Assembly (NCBI GenBank): GCA_026122225.1
Contig: JANEZZ010002702.1
Location: 124,001 to 188,000, forward strand
Reading direction: 5' to 3'
Length of the DNA: 64,000 bases
DNA from: Heloderma charlesbogerti
Lineage: Eukaryota; Chordata; Lepidosauria; Squamata; Helodermatidae
Below the pieces are notes generated by a model. That model ran no database searches, had not been told where the DNA came from, and was given only the letters and a program-made list of their open reading frames with translations. Below are positions 9,929 through 21,213 of the stretch, piece after piece (position 1 is the first letter of the stretch; every line of letters starts with the position of its first letter). The position numbers and the translations under genes were made by a program.

Positions 9929-10889
9929 TAGGGATGTACGAAAGTCACTTACCTTTCATGGACTATGTTGATGGTGGGGGGGAAGGCATTCCGTCCCTCC
10001 CCCTGGAATCCTCGCCGGGCGGGGGAGGCGCTCTGTTCCTTCCCCCCCAGAATCCTCCGCGGCCGGCAGTGCTCCGCGGCAGCTCCGCAGAGCATCCGGC
10101 CAGGCCCAGCCAGGCCAGAGCCGTCCGCAGCCGGATTTCCGGCCGCAGAGGGCTCTGGGTAAAAAACAAAAACAAAAAACTGCATACGCAAATGGTGGCA
10201 GCTACGGCCGCCGCCATTTGCATTCCTTATTTTTGCCGTCTTAATCTACGTAAATATTTATGTAGACTATGACGGCAAAAATAAAGGGGAATGCAAATAG
10301 CGTAGCGGGCGCCATTTCCGTCCCTTTTTGATTCACCATTTTAGCCAACGTAAATATTTACGTAGGCTAAAATGTCAAATCAAAAAGGGATGCAAATAGT
10401 GCCTGCTATGCTAGTTGCGTTCCCCTTTATTTTTGCCGTCATAGTCTACGTAAATATTTACGTAGATTAAGACTGCAAAAATAAGGAACGCAAATGGCGG
10501 CGGCCGTAGCCACCGCCATTTGCGTACTCGGGTTTGTTTGTTTTTTTAAACCCACCCAACCATGATAGGCTACGTAAAGATTTATGTAGCCTATCACGTC
10601 GTGTTTTTTTTTTTAAACCTAGCCATGATAGGCTACGTAAATCTTTACGTAGCCTATCACGTCTTTTTTTTTTTTTTACAAGCCTGGAAATGGTGGCTGC
10701 GGCAGCCAGTCGGAAGACCAGCCACCGCTGCCGCCACCGCTGCTGCAGCCGCCCGGAAGATCCACCCCAGGTAAGTCTCATCCGGGGGGGCAGGCGGGGG
10801 GCAGGCCATTCCACCACAGATTTCGGGGGGCCGAATGCACTGGCATTCGGCCTCACGGTGATCCATGGCGGAATTCTCTGCCATCCCTA
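9929..10889. mobile_element. Palindrome-rich non-autonomous hAT element (A...B ends)
   Basis: The left end TAGGGATGTACGAAAGTCAC is A type and the right end GGAATTCTCTGCCATCCCTA is B type. The target duplication TCCATTAC is perfect at 9921-9928 and 10890-10897. About five palindromes lie near 10235-10278, 10338-10374, 10435-10473, 10560-10599 and 10622-10661. Some have TAGTCTA or TAGCCAA variants of the core. CAGGTAAGTCT at about 10759 is a 5' splice-site consensus facing the right end. Confidence 0.94.
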
Positions 10890-11278
10890 TCCATTACTGA
10901 CCTGTTTCCACAAGCACACTGGGTTCGGTACCATAGTCCTGCCCATGGGGCATGTAGCCCAGCCTTTGTGGGTGTGTCGCTCTGACCTCAGTGACCTTTC
11001 CCTCCCCTGTTTTCCAGAAGTTTCATTGCCATTTTGGAGCAGGATGCTGAGGGTGAAACTTTTAAAACATCATTGAAAATAAGCACTAGAACACAGCCCA
11101 TGACCCCAGTCATGACCACAGTGTTTTCTCCCATTGTGCTGAATGAGGCTTGCCTTTGAATGCCCACATCAGAATTTTCAGAGGTTCCTTCTCAATTGAA
11201 ATGGCACACGTTAAAGCCCAATTCCTTAAGTGCAATTAAGCGACCAAGCAGGATTACAGAGGCTCCGATACATTGCCT

Positions 11279-12100
11279 TAGGAAGAAAGTACGAAAGTCC
11301 CTTACCTGTATTGAAATTTGATTCATGGTGGGGGGGAGGCGCTCCGTCCCTCCCCCCCAAATTCTGGCCGGGGGGGGAGGCGCTCCGTCCCTCCACCCCG
11401 AATCCTGGCCGGCCGGGCCGCAAATGGCAGCGGCCGTAGCCATCGCCATTTGCGTCCCTGCAGTCAGCCGTGATAGGCTACGTAAATGTTTACGTAGCCT
11501 ATCACGGCTGAGTGAAACAAACAAACAAAAAACCCGCTTCTTCATCATAGCCGTGATAGGCTACGTAAACACTTATAGGCTACGTAAATATTTGCGTGAT
11601 AGGCTACGTAAATATTTGCGTCCCTTTTTTTCCCGCCATAATAGCCTACGTAAATATTTACGTAGGCTAAAATGGGGGGGGAAGGAACATAAATGGCGCC
11701 CACTACGCTATTTGTGTTCCCCTTTATTCGGCCGTAATAGCCTATGTAAATATTTATGTAGCCTAAAATGGCTAAAAATAGGGAACGCAAATGCCGGCCG
11801 CCGTAGCCGCCGCCATTTGCATACACTGTGTTTTGTAGGTTTTTGGCTTGCCGTGATAGGCTACGTAAATACTTACATAGCCTATCACAGCAGCTTCACA
11901 GGACACAAATGGCGGCCGCAATAGCGGCCGCCATTTGCATCCGCAGCAGCCCGTCCGTGGCTGGAACTCCAGCTGCGGACGGCCCTGGCCGGCAGCTCTG
12001 CGGAGCCAGCCCAGGGAAGATTCTGGGGGGAGGGACGCAGCGCCTCCCCCGCACAGCGAATCCAAGCTACGAAAAGGTAAGTAACTTTTGTACATCCCTA
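11279..12100. mobile_element. Palindrome-rich non-autonomous hAT element (A...A ends), left end degraded
   Basis: The right end AACTTTTGTACATCCCTA is a clear A terminus. The left end reads TAGGAAGAAAGTACGAAAG, an A terminus with the TAGGGATG part altered. No matching 8-bp flanks are seen. The interior holds palindromes near 11468-11506, 11551-11674 (three overlapping or broken units), 11729-11773 and 11853-11890. In the 11.55-11.6 kb part half-palindromes are repeated in the same direction, so the hairpin chain is locally scrambled. Confidence 0.85.
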
Positions 12101-12161
12101 ATCACAACCAAGTTGCAAACAAAGTGAAGCCAATAGCGTGGAAACATGCCTTTGGTTTTTA

Positions 12162-12436
12162 GATGCTATTTGAAAGTGCTGCTGAGTGATTCAGTCCTGC
12201 TTACCTCTGAGTAGCCATGCAGAGGCTTGGTTTTTGGGCTGCTATTTGAAAGGTCTGTTGAGTGATTTATTCTTTCTTACTTATCAGTAGACAAGCAGAG
12301 ATTTTTATTTCTTACTTGTGAGTAGACCTGCAGTGAGTGGTTCTTGGGCTGCTATTTGAAAGTGCTGCTGAGTGAGTCAGTCCTGCTTACTTCTAAGAAG
12401 ACACGCAAAAGTCTTGCCCTGCTTACTTCTGAGTAG
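12162..12436 (+). repeat. Irregular tandem repeat, about three units
   Basis: The phrase GCTATTTGAAAG begins units at 12165, 12241 and 12351. Each is followed by versions of GCTGAGTGA, CCTGCTTAC, CTGAGTAGAC and CAGAGGCTTGG. Unit length varies (76 and 110 bp). Related sequence at 8860-8914 abuts the left end of the Harbinger-like copy, so that transposon probably inserted inside this array. Confidence 0.7.
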
Positions 12437-12439
12437 GCT

Positions 12440-13432
12440 TAAAATCAGTAATATTCTCATTTTGGCCCTTCCCATTTTTTTAGCCCTATCCACTTTGCTT
12501 TGGCACCCACCCACAGATGGAATGTGGCTCCCAAGACCTTTCCAAAATTGGAATTCAGCCCTTGAACTGAAGAAGGCTCCTCACCCCTGCTATAGAGTCA
12601 TCATGATCTGCCACAACCCCCACAGAAGACATCGGCCCAAGTGCTCTCTTCAGCCCCAATGGACTGAGTCATGTGGGGCCTTCTTACATGTACATCCATA
12701 AGCTTCTGCTGGGTTTTGCCTTAAGGTACAGTTTGAGGTTTAGTTTGAACTGTGTCGAGGCACAGTTGGGGGTTTCTGCTTATGTGAAATCTGAGAAATT
12801 CTGAGGGAAGCAAGAGAAGAAATATGAATTCACTGCACCTCCTCCCCCTTCCTGTTAAATCCTTGAGCTTTGTGACAGGAGTGGCAGCAGCAGTGATATT
12901 CTAGCTATAATGAAAGAAAAAGGAAGCAGGGCAATGGGATCTCCAGCACTTCCCTCTCTGGCATGCTGCTACCATGCCAGGGGGGAAGGTCTCAGTGACC
13001 CTTGACCCCTAAGAAGATGTCCAAATTAAAAGACCAAATTAGTGGGGAGGGCATGGGCAACTACCCCATCCTATATATAAAGAAAAAGACATTTCTTTAC
13101 TCAAATTATTTGTAGTTGTGTTTGTTTTTAAATAACTCAGAGAAGGAAAAGTTGGGGGAGTCTGCACTAAAGCAAAGCAATCCTCTATAAGTACAAGAAA
13201 GTGAGTTAAGAAAAGGGAGAACCCACAAACTCAAATTGAAAGAGTATTCTCCAAAACTACCTGTATGAGTTAGTTTATTTTGTTCAGCCACACCTGGGAC
13301 TGACTTCTGCTCCTCACCCAGCCCACCGTACTCTGCAGCACCTCTTTAAAAATAGGTATTTAATAGGTTGCTGCCTACAAAAAACACGGTCCTTTGGATG
13401 ACCTTTGGTTATAGGGTTGTATGGGTGTTTAA
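12440..13432. other. No gene recognised
   Basis: Unique-looking DNA with short frames only. No domain, tRNA or clear interspersed repeat was found. Confidence 0.6.
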
Positions 13433-14139
13433 TAGGGCTGTGCGCTGCTGTGGCCCGAGGCCCAAACCCCGAGTTGAAGCAGGCCACTTCAAGCCATTTC
13501 GGGCCCCTTCCAAGGTGAAGTGGAGGGGGCATGAAGTCAACCAAAGAGGCTCGGGGCTCTCTGAAGCACTCAGTGAGTTGGCACCCCAGCGCCTCCAGCT
13601 CCTCACCTGAGGTGACTCACAGGAATCGCCACCACTACCACCACCGTCACCACCATCACCGTTGCCACCACCATTGCTGCTATCACCAATGCTGCCATCA
13701 TCGCTGCCCCCTGCTGCCAGCTCCTGAGCCCTGGATAACTCCCTGTAGCAACAGCTGATGCACATCCAGGGCTCAGGAGCTGGCCGCAGCAGGTGGCGAT
13801 GATGGCGGCAACAGCTGAAGCACATCCAGGGCTCAGGAGCTGGCCGCGGCAGGTGGCGATGATGGCGGCGATGGCAGTGATCGTGGCGGCAGTGGAGGTG
13901 GCAGAGGCGGTGGCAGTAGTAGTGGCGGCGGCGGAGAAGGCAGAGGCAGTCCAGGTAAATAGCTGGGAGTTTGTGCGGGGGTGTCAGAGGGCCTGAAGCA
14001 GGATTCAGATGTCCAAACTCCACTTGGGAGCCAAGTCGGGTTGGGGGGGCGAATCAGCCCAGCCGAATTGGGCCTACCTCCAAAGCCACGCAGCGGCTTC
14101 TGAGTCAGATCGGGGGGGGGGGGTCCTCGCATAGCCCTA
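13433..14139. mobile_element. Second hAT-like family with triplet-repeat core
   Basis: The termini TAGGGCTGTGCG and CGCATAGCCCTA are complementary over 12 bp with one mismatch. The flanks GTGTTTAA and ATTTTTAA match at six of eight positions, which fits a decayed 8-bp hAT duplication. The interior has no transposase. It holds a (CAC)n/(CCA)n-like tract near 13630-13700, a direct repeat of about 60 bp (phrase CATCCAGGGCTCAGGAGCTG, at about 13762 and 13824), and a GGC/GGT-rich tract to about 13945. Histidine-, alanine- or proline-rich frames here are translations of the triplets and not proteins. Confidence 0.75.
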
Positions 14140-16290
14140 ATTTTTAACACCTGTTATGTCTACAATATCATTTTTTATTTCATTTGGCTTCTTTTATCCT
14201 CTAACCATTTAATTTCCTTAGATTGTGACCCCCCTCAGTGAAAGAATTATGAATAATTTTAAAAAGTGGTGTAAGCTGCTCTCAGCCCATGATGGGAAAT
14301 TAATTGGGAGTTTATACCAGGATTTGTACCTCAAAGGCCAAATTAAAGGCCCAAACTGCCAAATATGGCCTCTTACAGAAGGAAACTAAAATCCCTGCAC
14401 AGCTCAATGGTCCCTGAAATTGCACCTGCCTTTCCTGCCATACTTCTCCTCCTACAAAATGCTTCCCACCAACAGTGCTGAAATAGCACCTAAATTTTAG
14501 GCCCAGGCCTAGCCCATTTTTCTCCTTCAAGCAGCTGATGACCCACTCCCTGCTGTGCCCAGCCAAGAAAGTGGTGAAAGAGGAGGATGTACAGGCTTGG
14601 TATGCAGCCAACACTTTGGGCTGTGTTGCACATTGTTATGACTAAAACAATAAAAACGAACTGAACCTATGTAGCCAACCAGACCTTTTGACACTGTCAA
14701 AAACATGCACAAAAACTTTCACTTTCAACTCATCTTTAAACATTACCCAAAGTAAACGAAAATGAAGACAGAGAACAGGAAGAGTTAGGAAGACAGATGA
14801 TCCACTCAGTTTTTGTGGGATTCTTTAAGAAAGAGACACCATCCTCCAGCCAGACATTTCAGAGAAGCAAGTAGAAATGCGATTAATATAACAGCAGGAA
14901 AAATTAGGGATGTGCAATTCCCCCCCCCATTATTTTGTTTCTCCATTTCTTTTTGTTACTATAATTCATTTCATTTTCATATATTAAAATTGTGTTCATT
15001 TCAGTATGAAATTTTGCTGGTTTTTGCCATTCCAATTCATTTTCATTCCCATTTGAAATAATCACAGAAATTACAATCAACAAAAGAAAAGTTAACTCTC
15101 AATTTGAAATAGTTAGCTTTTCTTCTGTTGCCTGTAATTTCTGTGTTTTCCATCCCAATGGCACAGCATTTCCAGGCAGCAGTAGTAGGACACAGAAAGC
15201 AGGGTATAGGTGAGTCCTCCCCCATGTAGAGGTGAAGGCAGCTGAAATCCCGCAGGCATGGTGCATGGGTGGCTTGCTGGGCAACAGCTCACCCACGGTT
15301 ACATGTTCACTGATGGTGGGACAAATGTGCTGAAGGTGATGTGGGAAAAGTAGGTTATGAGTATCTACTGCATTGCTGACATGTTCCACCTGATAATGCA
15401 AGATGACCTTGGACAAGGCTACTCCCAGCTACATCAGCACCACTCACAACATGATAGAGGCATTCAGGAAGATCACATGGTATTTCCACTGGAATGTGAA
15501 GGGCCTACTCCAACTATTTTTAGTTTTTTACTATGCAAAATAGAGTTGTTTACAACAGAGATATCAAGAAGCAAAAGTCAAGCACAATTTTACCAGGCAA
15601 ACATAGATTTTCCAGAGAGTCAGAAGAGTAGCCAACATTGAACACTCATGATATCAGTCAAGCAGAATCAAAGTCCAGAAGGCAGCATCAGACAAGTCCA
15701 AAGGTGGATAACACAGAGTTCCAAACATGAGTCAAGGTCTGTGAAAGAAGATACCAAGAAATGGCATTGTTTTCAGCAGGCTGAATTGATAATACAGACT
15801 TGTATTAGCAGAGCCTCAGCTGCAGTACGTTATGAGCCTTGCTCCTGAGGAGTTCCCTTTTCTTAAGGAGACTTTCTTTGGAGTCAGGTACTTCTCTGTA
15901 AAGGAGCCCTGCTGATTTGTCTGTTAAGACGACAACGCTCTCTGGGACTGGGGTGTCGCTCAGCCTCTGAATCAGACCTCCCCTCTTTCTGTAGGGATAG
16001 ACCCAAGATCCTCTCTCCTGAGGGCCCAGGCTCCCCCAGGTCTCCTGATAAGGGTGGTGTCATGGCATCCTCAGTCTCTGGGAACTGTAGCTCAAGAATT
16101 TGGATGACTTTGTGAGTAGCCTGACTAATGTTTCTGGTGACCAATCAGATTCATGTGATAGTGATGGCTCTATAAGCCCTACACTGGGGCAGGGATAGGC
16201 GATCCTGAGTCCCAGTATGTTCCTGAGTTCTGCTGTCTAATAGCTGATACAGCCTGGAATTAGGCTGTTCAGTGCTTCCATTCCCATTCT
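14140..16290. other. No gene recognised
   Basis: Mostly AT-rich DNA with short frames. TAGGGATGTGCAATTCCC at about 14907 resembles a hAT left terminus and is followed by AT-rich sequence containing 'attcatttcattttc' repeats, but no right end could be placed. The stretch just before the gag-like segment may belong to the gypsy element. Confidence 0.5.
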
Positions 16291-16329
16291 TGCCTGAACT
16301 CTGCCATCAAAGATGAACTAGCATGAGTG

Positions 16330-16660
16330 ACAGCCCCCACTGCATTAGAAAAATTCATTGAACTCTTCATCCAGATCAACAATGATCTGGCAGAAAAGGC
16401 CAAGAAAGAGGGAGAACATCCTTTTCTTTCTAGCCCATGCACTCCATTCCTGAGACCCTGCCATTAACCTGGAACACATGCAGGTGGATGGTGCCCAGGT
16501 CCACATCATGGAGATAGAGAAATGACAGTGGTGGAAAAATGAATTCTGTCTCTACTTGTGGTTATACTGGCCATTTTGCTGCTGTGTGCCAAGCTAAGCA
16601 CCAGCCCAACTGAAACTGGGGGCCTGGCCTTGCTGCTCTTTGAATGGCTGAACCCTTTGA
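16330..16660 (+). pseudogene. Gypsy gag C-terminal remnant with zinc knuckle
   Basis: The early frame reads KFIELFIQINNDLAEKAKKE, resembling the gag of sushi-like elements. At 16547-16589 the DNA encodes a CCHC knuckle (C-x2-C-x4-H-x4-C, around CGYTGHFAAVC) if one extra T is allowed for. As it stands, that base shifts the frame, and stop codons also lie upstream. Gag binds RNA in the particle; this copy cannot be expressed as one protein. Confidence 0.6.
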
Positions 16661-17054
16661 ATGGCTATAAGGAGCCTGATGGTTTACTAATCTGTGTTAG
16701 ATTGAGCGGCTGAATAACTAAGTGAAGGTTTGCCAAAGCAGACTTAACTTGGTTAGAAAAGGCCCTCAACATCCTGAATAAAACTGAACTTTTCATGTAC
16801 AAGAAGCCCAGGTTAAGAAGCAAACTTCTTTGGCTCCACCTGATTGTTAGGAAACATTCCTCACGCTTGTGACTCTGGTTTGCACCCAGGGCTTTTTGCA
16901 TGCATCCAGGCCAGTTAATTAGCTCTGCAGGGGTGACCCTTGCAATTATATCTTGAAAACTCCAAGAAATTAACTCTTAGGTGCACCTTTTTCTTGGCAT
17001 GGACCCCTGCCATCCCTATTCCAGCAATCTGTACATGCATGGGGCCTATCACCT

Positions 17055-19389
17055 GGGATGTGTTTCCACCAGCAATTTACTCCAAACTGGCTGCATGTGG
17101 AGGTCATTAGGGATACATGACGTCGTGGCAATCCAGCAGCCACCCTGTAGTTTATTATGGAAAAACCAGTTCTTCTGAGACTGGTTATAGTCCAACTTTT
17201 CCTCTTTACTCAGGCTTGATTACGGTCCTCGGGGGGGGGGGATGTTCCATTACCAGCACTCACTTCAATATCATAGTCCTGCCCATGGGGGGGTGTCACT
17301 CACCTGCCCATGACCTCACTGACACAACCCTTTCCCTCCCTGTTTTCCAGACGTTTCACCACCATTTTGGAGCAGGGTACCAAGGGACCAACTTAAAAAA
17401 ACACACATTGAAAATAAGTGCTAGATCACTTAGCGTGTATAAGCATGCTATCGCAGGCAAGCAAGTACTCCCACCACACTCTGAAAAACAGGTTTATCTC
17501 AGGTAAGCGATCGCTTCCCCAGAACTAGGGTGCCAAGCATCCATGTGGGGAGGATCCATGGGTAATATTCTTTTGGGTCCTTTGGACCTGAGAAATGATG
17601 CCACAAGCATCATAGCCCGGTTTTTGTATTACACACTAAGGCGCTAACGCGAAATAGCGCTTTAGCAACCTATCGCGAATGCGAAAGAACAACTCCCAGG
17701 TGTGTAATTTTCAATGGCACTAGGCACCTATGAATCCCGCTCCATATTCACTTTGTTTGCATTGATATTGTGCCTATACGGAGCTCCAGGACCCCAAAAC
17801 TAAGACTATATTGTGCTAGGTGACTAGGTCCATCTATCATTAAAGCACCTAAGTGCTTCTTCTGGATATTGTATTTAACGTGATCCAGAATTACTTATTG
17901 GTATTCTTGAGTTCAGAGGGGCTAGAGGAGCTTAGGAGCACTACTGCCTGTGCCTTTAGAACATACAGAGAAACTGTGGCACCATTTTAGAACCCCCAAA
18001 TTCTGCCCCACTTTCCTACAGCAATACAGCAAAGGAAGAGCAGGGAAATTCCTCTCTTCCAGAAATTCCCAGAATTCATAGAGCTTCCCCAAAGTCTCCA
18101 GTCCCCTTGGGTTAATGACTCTAACAATGCAATTTCTTTCAACCCCAGGGCTGGTGTAAGGACCCCATGGTTTTGGCAGAGTCTGCCAGCAAAGGGTGTG
18201 GGGTGTCATGGAGGTATCAGGAGGTGATGGATCTACTGGACATTTGAGGGAGCAGAAGGTCCAGGAACAGCTTCGCTCTAGCCACTGGAACATAGATTTC
18301 TATGAGCAGATAGCCCACCAAATGTCCTTCCGGGGGCACAGACACAGTGCTGTAGAGTGCAGGACAAAGACCAAAGTGCTGTGGCTTGAATATAGAAGGG
18401 TAGTTACACACAACGCCTATTCTGGGAGCGATGCAGCAACCTGACCCTTCTAGAAGGAGCTCCATAGCATCCTTAGAGGGGAAACTACAATACAGTTCAA
18501 GCGTGTCTGCAGCACATCCCCATTCACCAAATGCCAGGTGCTCTGGCTGCTTCCCTAGCACCTCTGGCCAAAGGATCGGAAGAGCTCTTCACTCATGACC
18601 TCCAGACTGTTAATGTGGAGGAATACCTTGCCCCAGCCCCCAGTCAAAGAACATATGAATGAGTAGACCACTCAAGCATTTGGCCAGCACCTCCACCCCA
18701 CCCCACCCCCCACCCCTGTAAGCCTGCTGCTCCTCATTTCTGTCTTGCCTTACATGCAGGAATAGCAGACTCTGAAGAGGGGGACACCCAGCCTGACCAA
18801 CCACAAGGTGAGTGGATGCTCATGGCCTCTGCTTGAAACTCTGATGCACTTGGAGGCAATGAGCTTCACATGAGACAGGTTCCCCATTAGCAATACCACC
18901 CTTCCACCAGTGCTTTAACTGCCTTTCTGTCCCACAGCTGCTACCTCACCCTCTTCAGCCACAGCTGTGGGTGAGACCAAAGGCAATAATGATGGCTTTA
19001 CTGCTTCCCACCTTTTTGTTAATGTGCGATTGCACTTTAAACCCCTTTTTAAGGGAAAAAAGGGGCTTGGAAGGCAGAGGAGAGACTTACTGGAGCAGGG
19101 TAACAGGAGCGGTGCAGCAGGGGGTGGAGGGAGGGGGAATCAGCAAGAGGAGGAGGTGGGAACATGGATGAGCTAAGCAGACGCCACCCACACTCAGCCC
19201 AGACTCCACCCAGCCATCAGGAAAATAATTTGATTTAAGCTACATGGAAACAACACAGAGCCCCAGGCAACACCAATAATAAGCCTGGCTTTGAGCACTG
19301 TGTGGGTTGGAAAAGGAGCAGATCCCATTGGGGAAACACCACAACAAAATCACAAGCGAGGTTAAGCCGATACTGTGGAAGCATGGCCC
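17055..19389. mobile_element. Harbinger-like transposon copy 2, inserted in the gypsy RT
   Basis: The left end is GGGATGTGTTTCCACC and the right end GTGGAAGCATGGCCC, complementary at about 12 of the outer 15 bases. The gypsy frame is interrupted exactly here, with CCTGG (at least TGG) present on both sides. The first 370 bp align with copy 1 at 8.9-11.1 kb. The body contains a Myb/SANT-like frame. No DDE transposase was recognised, so the copy is either internally deleted or too diverged. The exact boundary is uncertain by a few bases. Confidence 0.68.
18196..18480 (+). pseudogene. Myb/SANT-like DNA-binding domain remnant
   Basis: The 82-codon frame contains HWNIDFYEQIAHQMSFRGHR followed by CRTKTKVLWLEYRRV and HNA. 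This matches the helix pattern of the Myb/SANT-like (trihelix) domain: a residue block ending IA-x-x-M-x-x-RG, then ECRTK-x-K-x-L-x-x-x-YR-x-V-x-x-HN. Harbinger transposons encode such a protein beside the transposase to bind the DNA ends and carry the transposase into the nucleus. The first helix, with its tryptophans, is not convincing and the frame ends early, so it is a remnant. A degenerate host gene of the same family is the alternative. Confidence 0.6.
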
Positions 19390-19850
19390 TGGTGTGTATC
19401 TAGGAAACAGATGAATGGAAGACCATGTTCCATATTCATTATAGCCGCTTTGAATTCTTCATAATGCCATTTGGCCTATACAATGCCTCTGCAGATTTCC
19501 AGCACTTTGTCAGCAATGTGGTCAGAGACTTTGTATATCAGTTTGTGGTGGAATATCTGGATAACAACTTGGCTTTCTCAGAGAGCCATGGGAAACATAG
19601 TCAGCATACCCACTTACTCCTGGAGTGACTACATAAGCACCAGCTCTATGCAAAATTGGAGAAATGTGCAGGAGAAGCTGGAATTCTTGGGGTACATCAT
19701 TTCTCCCAGTGGCCTTTGGAACGATCCCCAGAAAGTGACAGCCATCATGATCTGTTCACCATCTATGGGTAGTCTAAAGGTTTTAGGGGTTTGCCAACTT
19801 CTACTGCCAGTTTATCAGCAATTCTTCCCATATGATTTCCCCCTCTGCTC
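19389..19850 (+). pseudogene. Gypsy reverse transcriptase core remnant
   Basis: Frames give FEFFIMPFGLYNASADFQHF (the MPFGL-x-NA motif of Ty3/gypsy RTs), then QFVVEYLDNNLAFSESHGKH, then KLEKC and LEFLGYIISPSGLWNDP after frame changes. The catalytic box at 19554-19565 reads YLDN, so the second essential aspartate is lost. A TGA near 19627 and a frameshift follow. Similarity fades after 19830. The upstream part of the domain lies on the far side of the 17.06-19.39 kb insertion. Confidence 0.85.
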
Positions 19851-20419
19851 CCGAAAAAGCAGACCTGGTTACTCTGGACTCCTGTAGCACAAGACACATC
19901 CAACCAGCTGCCTTCATTTCTGCCACCAGCAGCAGAAGCCGAAGGAACAAAGAGAGGATGAACCACTCATGGCTGGCAGAAGGTGCATGCATGAGGGATT
20001 TAAACCCCTGCCACCATCCTGGTCAGCAGGCAGAGAGAGGATTAAATTTCCCCATACCTGTCTGCTGGGGTGTGTATGTAAAAGTGTGTGTGTTTGCACA
20101 TGCAGCCCCCAGTCTTCTAGCCATGATCGCATACATCCCTCAAGGCCAAAAAGGTTGCATGCCGCTGCCTTAGATCTCTCTCTCTCTCTCTCTCAGGGTA
20201 ATTGTTGGCCCAAAATTTGCTTATGCCTACTCCAGTTCTCCTTATTTGCCTCTGTCCCTCCCCACTCCTCCTTTGTGTTTTAGATTGTATGCTGGCATGT
20301 ATTAGTACTACTAGGTATGGAGGGGGGGTGATGGTCTTTTGATGATGCACCTGTATGTTGTGATGAAAAAAATATCTATCCTCTTTAAAATTCATGACTA
20401 CATTAAAGTCTCTGTTAAT
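19851..20419. other. No gene recognised; (TC)n tract
   Basis: A (TC)n run lies near 20172-20195 and a GTGTGTG tract near 20082-20098. The frames on both strands show no domain. Confidence 0.6.
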
Positions 20420-20898
20420 TAGGGATGTACGAAATCCCTACCTGGCTCCGTGCCGGTCAATCCGTGGGGGGGGGAGGCGCTCCGTCCCTCCCCCCGGAAT
20501 CCTCGCTGGCCGGCTCCACTCCGCAGTGGCTCCACAGAGCCGCCAGCCAGGGCCGGCCACAGCCAGAGTTCCAGCTGCTGCTGGGCTGCTGCGGCCGCAA
20601 ATGGCAGCCATTGTAGCGGCTGCCATTTGCATCCTTGCAGTAAGCTGTGATAGGCTACGTAAGTATTTACATAGCCTATCACGGCAAAAGGTGGGGAAGC
20701 AAATGGCTTCTGCTGCCGCATCCGCTGTCACCGAAGCTGCTGGAGCCGCCACATCCGCCGCCAGGTAGGCTTTGTCCTGGGGGGATTCCGCAGGGTGGCG
20801 GGGGGGAGGCCGTTCTGCCACGGATTCCAGGAGGCCATCTTCCATTCCTTAGAATCCAGCCTCACTGGAGTCTGTGGCGGAATTGTCTGACATCCCTA
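20420..20898. mobile_element. Short palindrome-rich hAT element (A...B ends)
   Basis: It begins TAGGGATGTACGAAATCC and ends GTCTGACATCCCTA. The 8-bp duplication CTGTTAAT is perfect at 20412-20419 and 20899-20906. At 479 bp this is among the shortest complete copies. It has only one GATAGGCTACGTAA-type palindrome (about 20644-20684) and one GCAAATGGC-type palindrome (about 20597-20635), and so shows the minimal plan of the family: A arm, one palindrome pair, B arm. Confidence 0.95.
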
Positions 20899-20906
20899 CT
20901 GTTAAT

Positions 20907-21206
20907 ATTCTTCAGCAAACTCAACAATATTAGGCAAATGACGGTAAAAATCCTTTTGGCCAACATTACTTCCATAGAGTAATTTGATCTTTGTTTTGCT
21001 TTTCAGTCTTCTAATAAGTCCTTCATTCTGACATTTTCCCCTGTAGTGATCAACCACATATAAATCTAAAAATAATTCTTGGGAAATAAATATGACATTT
21101 AAAAAAATGAACGCTGCGAAGTGAAAGTGTGCAAAGATAAGCATAGAAGGATTCTCAGCATGGAATCACGCTGTGGTGGTTGATGCCGCATAAAATTTAA
21201 ATGCAA
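20907..21206. other. No gene recognised
   Basis: AT-rich sequence between two hAT elements. An 80-codon minus-strand frame shows no recognisable domain. Confidence 0.5.
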
Positions 21207-21213
21207 TAGGGAT

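Larger units (their letters stand above)
8915..12150. mobile_element. Harbinger-like transposon copy 1, carrying three nested hAT insertions
   Basis: The outer ends are complementary: GCTGTGTTTCCACC at the left and GTGGAAACATGCC at the right. Between the insertions the remaining pieces (8915-9003, 9849-9928, 10898-11278) follow the same order as the second copy at 17.05-17.4 kb. They share 'tttccaccag', 'gcttcttctgagactg', 'atagtccgacttttcc', 'catagtcctgcccatggggc' and 'aaaataagcactag'. The inferred target overlap is TTGG or TGG. Assignment to Harbinger rests on the SANT-like frame of copy 2 and on the short target overlap. This copy shows no coding remnant. Confidence 0.62.
16300..19850 (+). 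mobile_element. Ty3/gypsy (sushi-type) retrotransposon remnant, split by another transposon
   Basis: A gag-like segment is followed by the beginning of an RT (about 16970-17054) and, after a 2.3-kb insertion, by the rest of the RT core (19387-19850). The RT coding sequence breaks inside the GAYHL motif and resumes with the following residues, so the intervening block is an insertion. No long terminal repeats were identified, and protease, RNase H and integrase are not recognisable. Confidence 0.75.

Noticed and set aside
9034..10856. Many frames of 60-150 codons repeating RDRLRKYLRSLS or VIGYVNTYVAYHG
   Set aside because: These are the GATAGGCTACGTAA palindromes read in different frames; identical motifs appear on both strands.
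13409..14150. His-, Ala- and Pro-rich frames, including a 204-codon minus-strand frame
   Set aside because: They are translations of CAC/GGC triplet tracts inside a hAT-like element.
14907..15150. hAT element starting TAGGGATGTGCAATTCCC
   Set aside because: No right terminus or duplication could be found, so it is mentioned only in the gap description.
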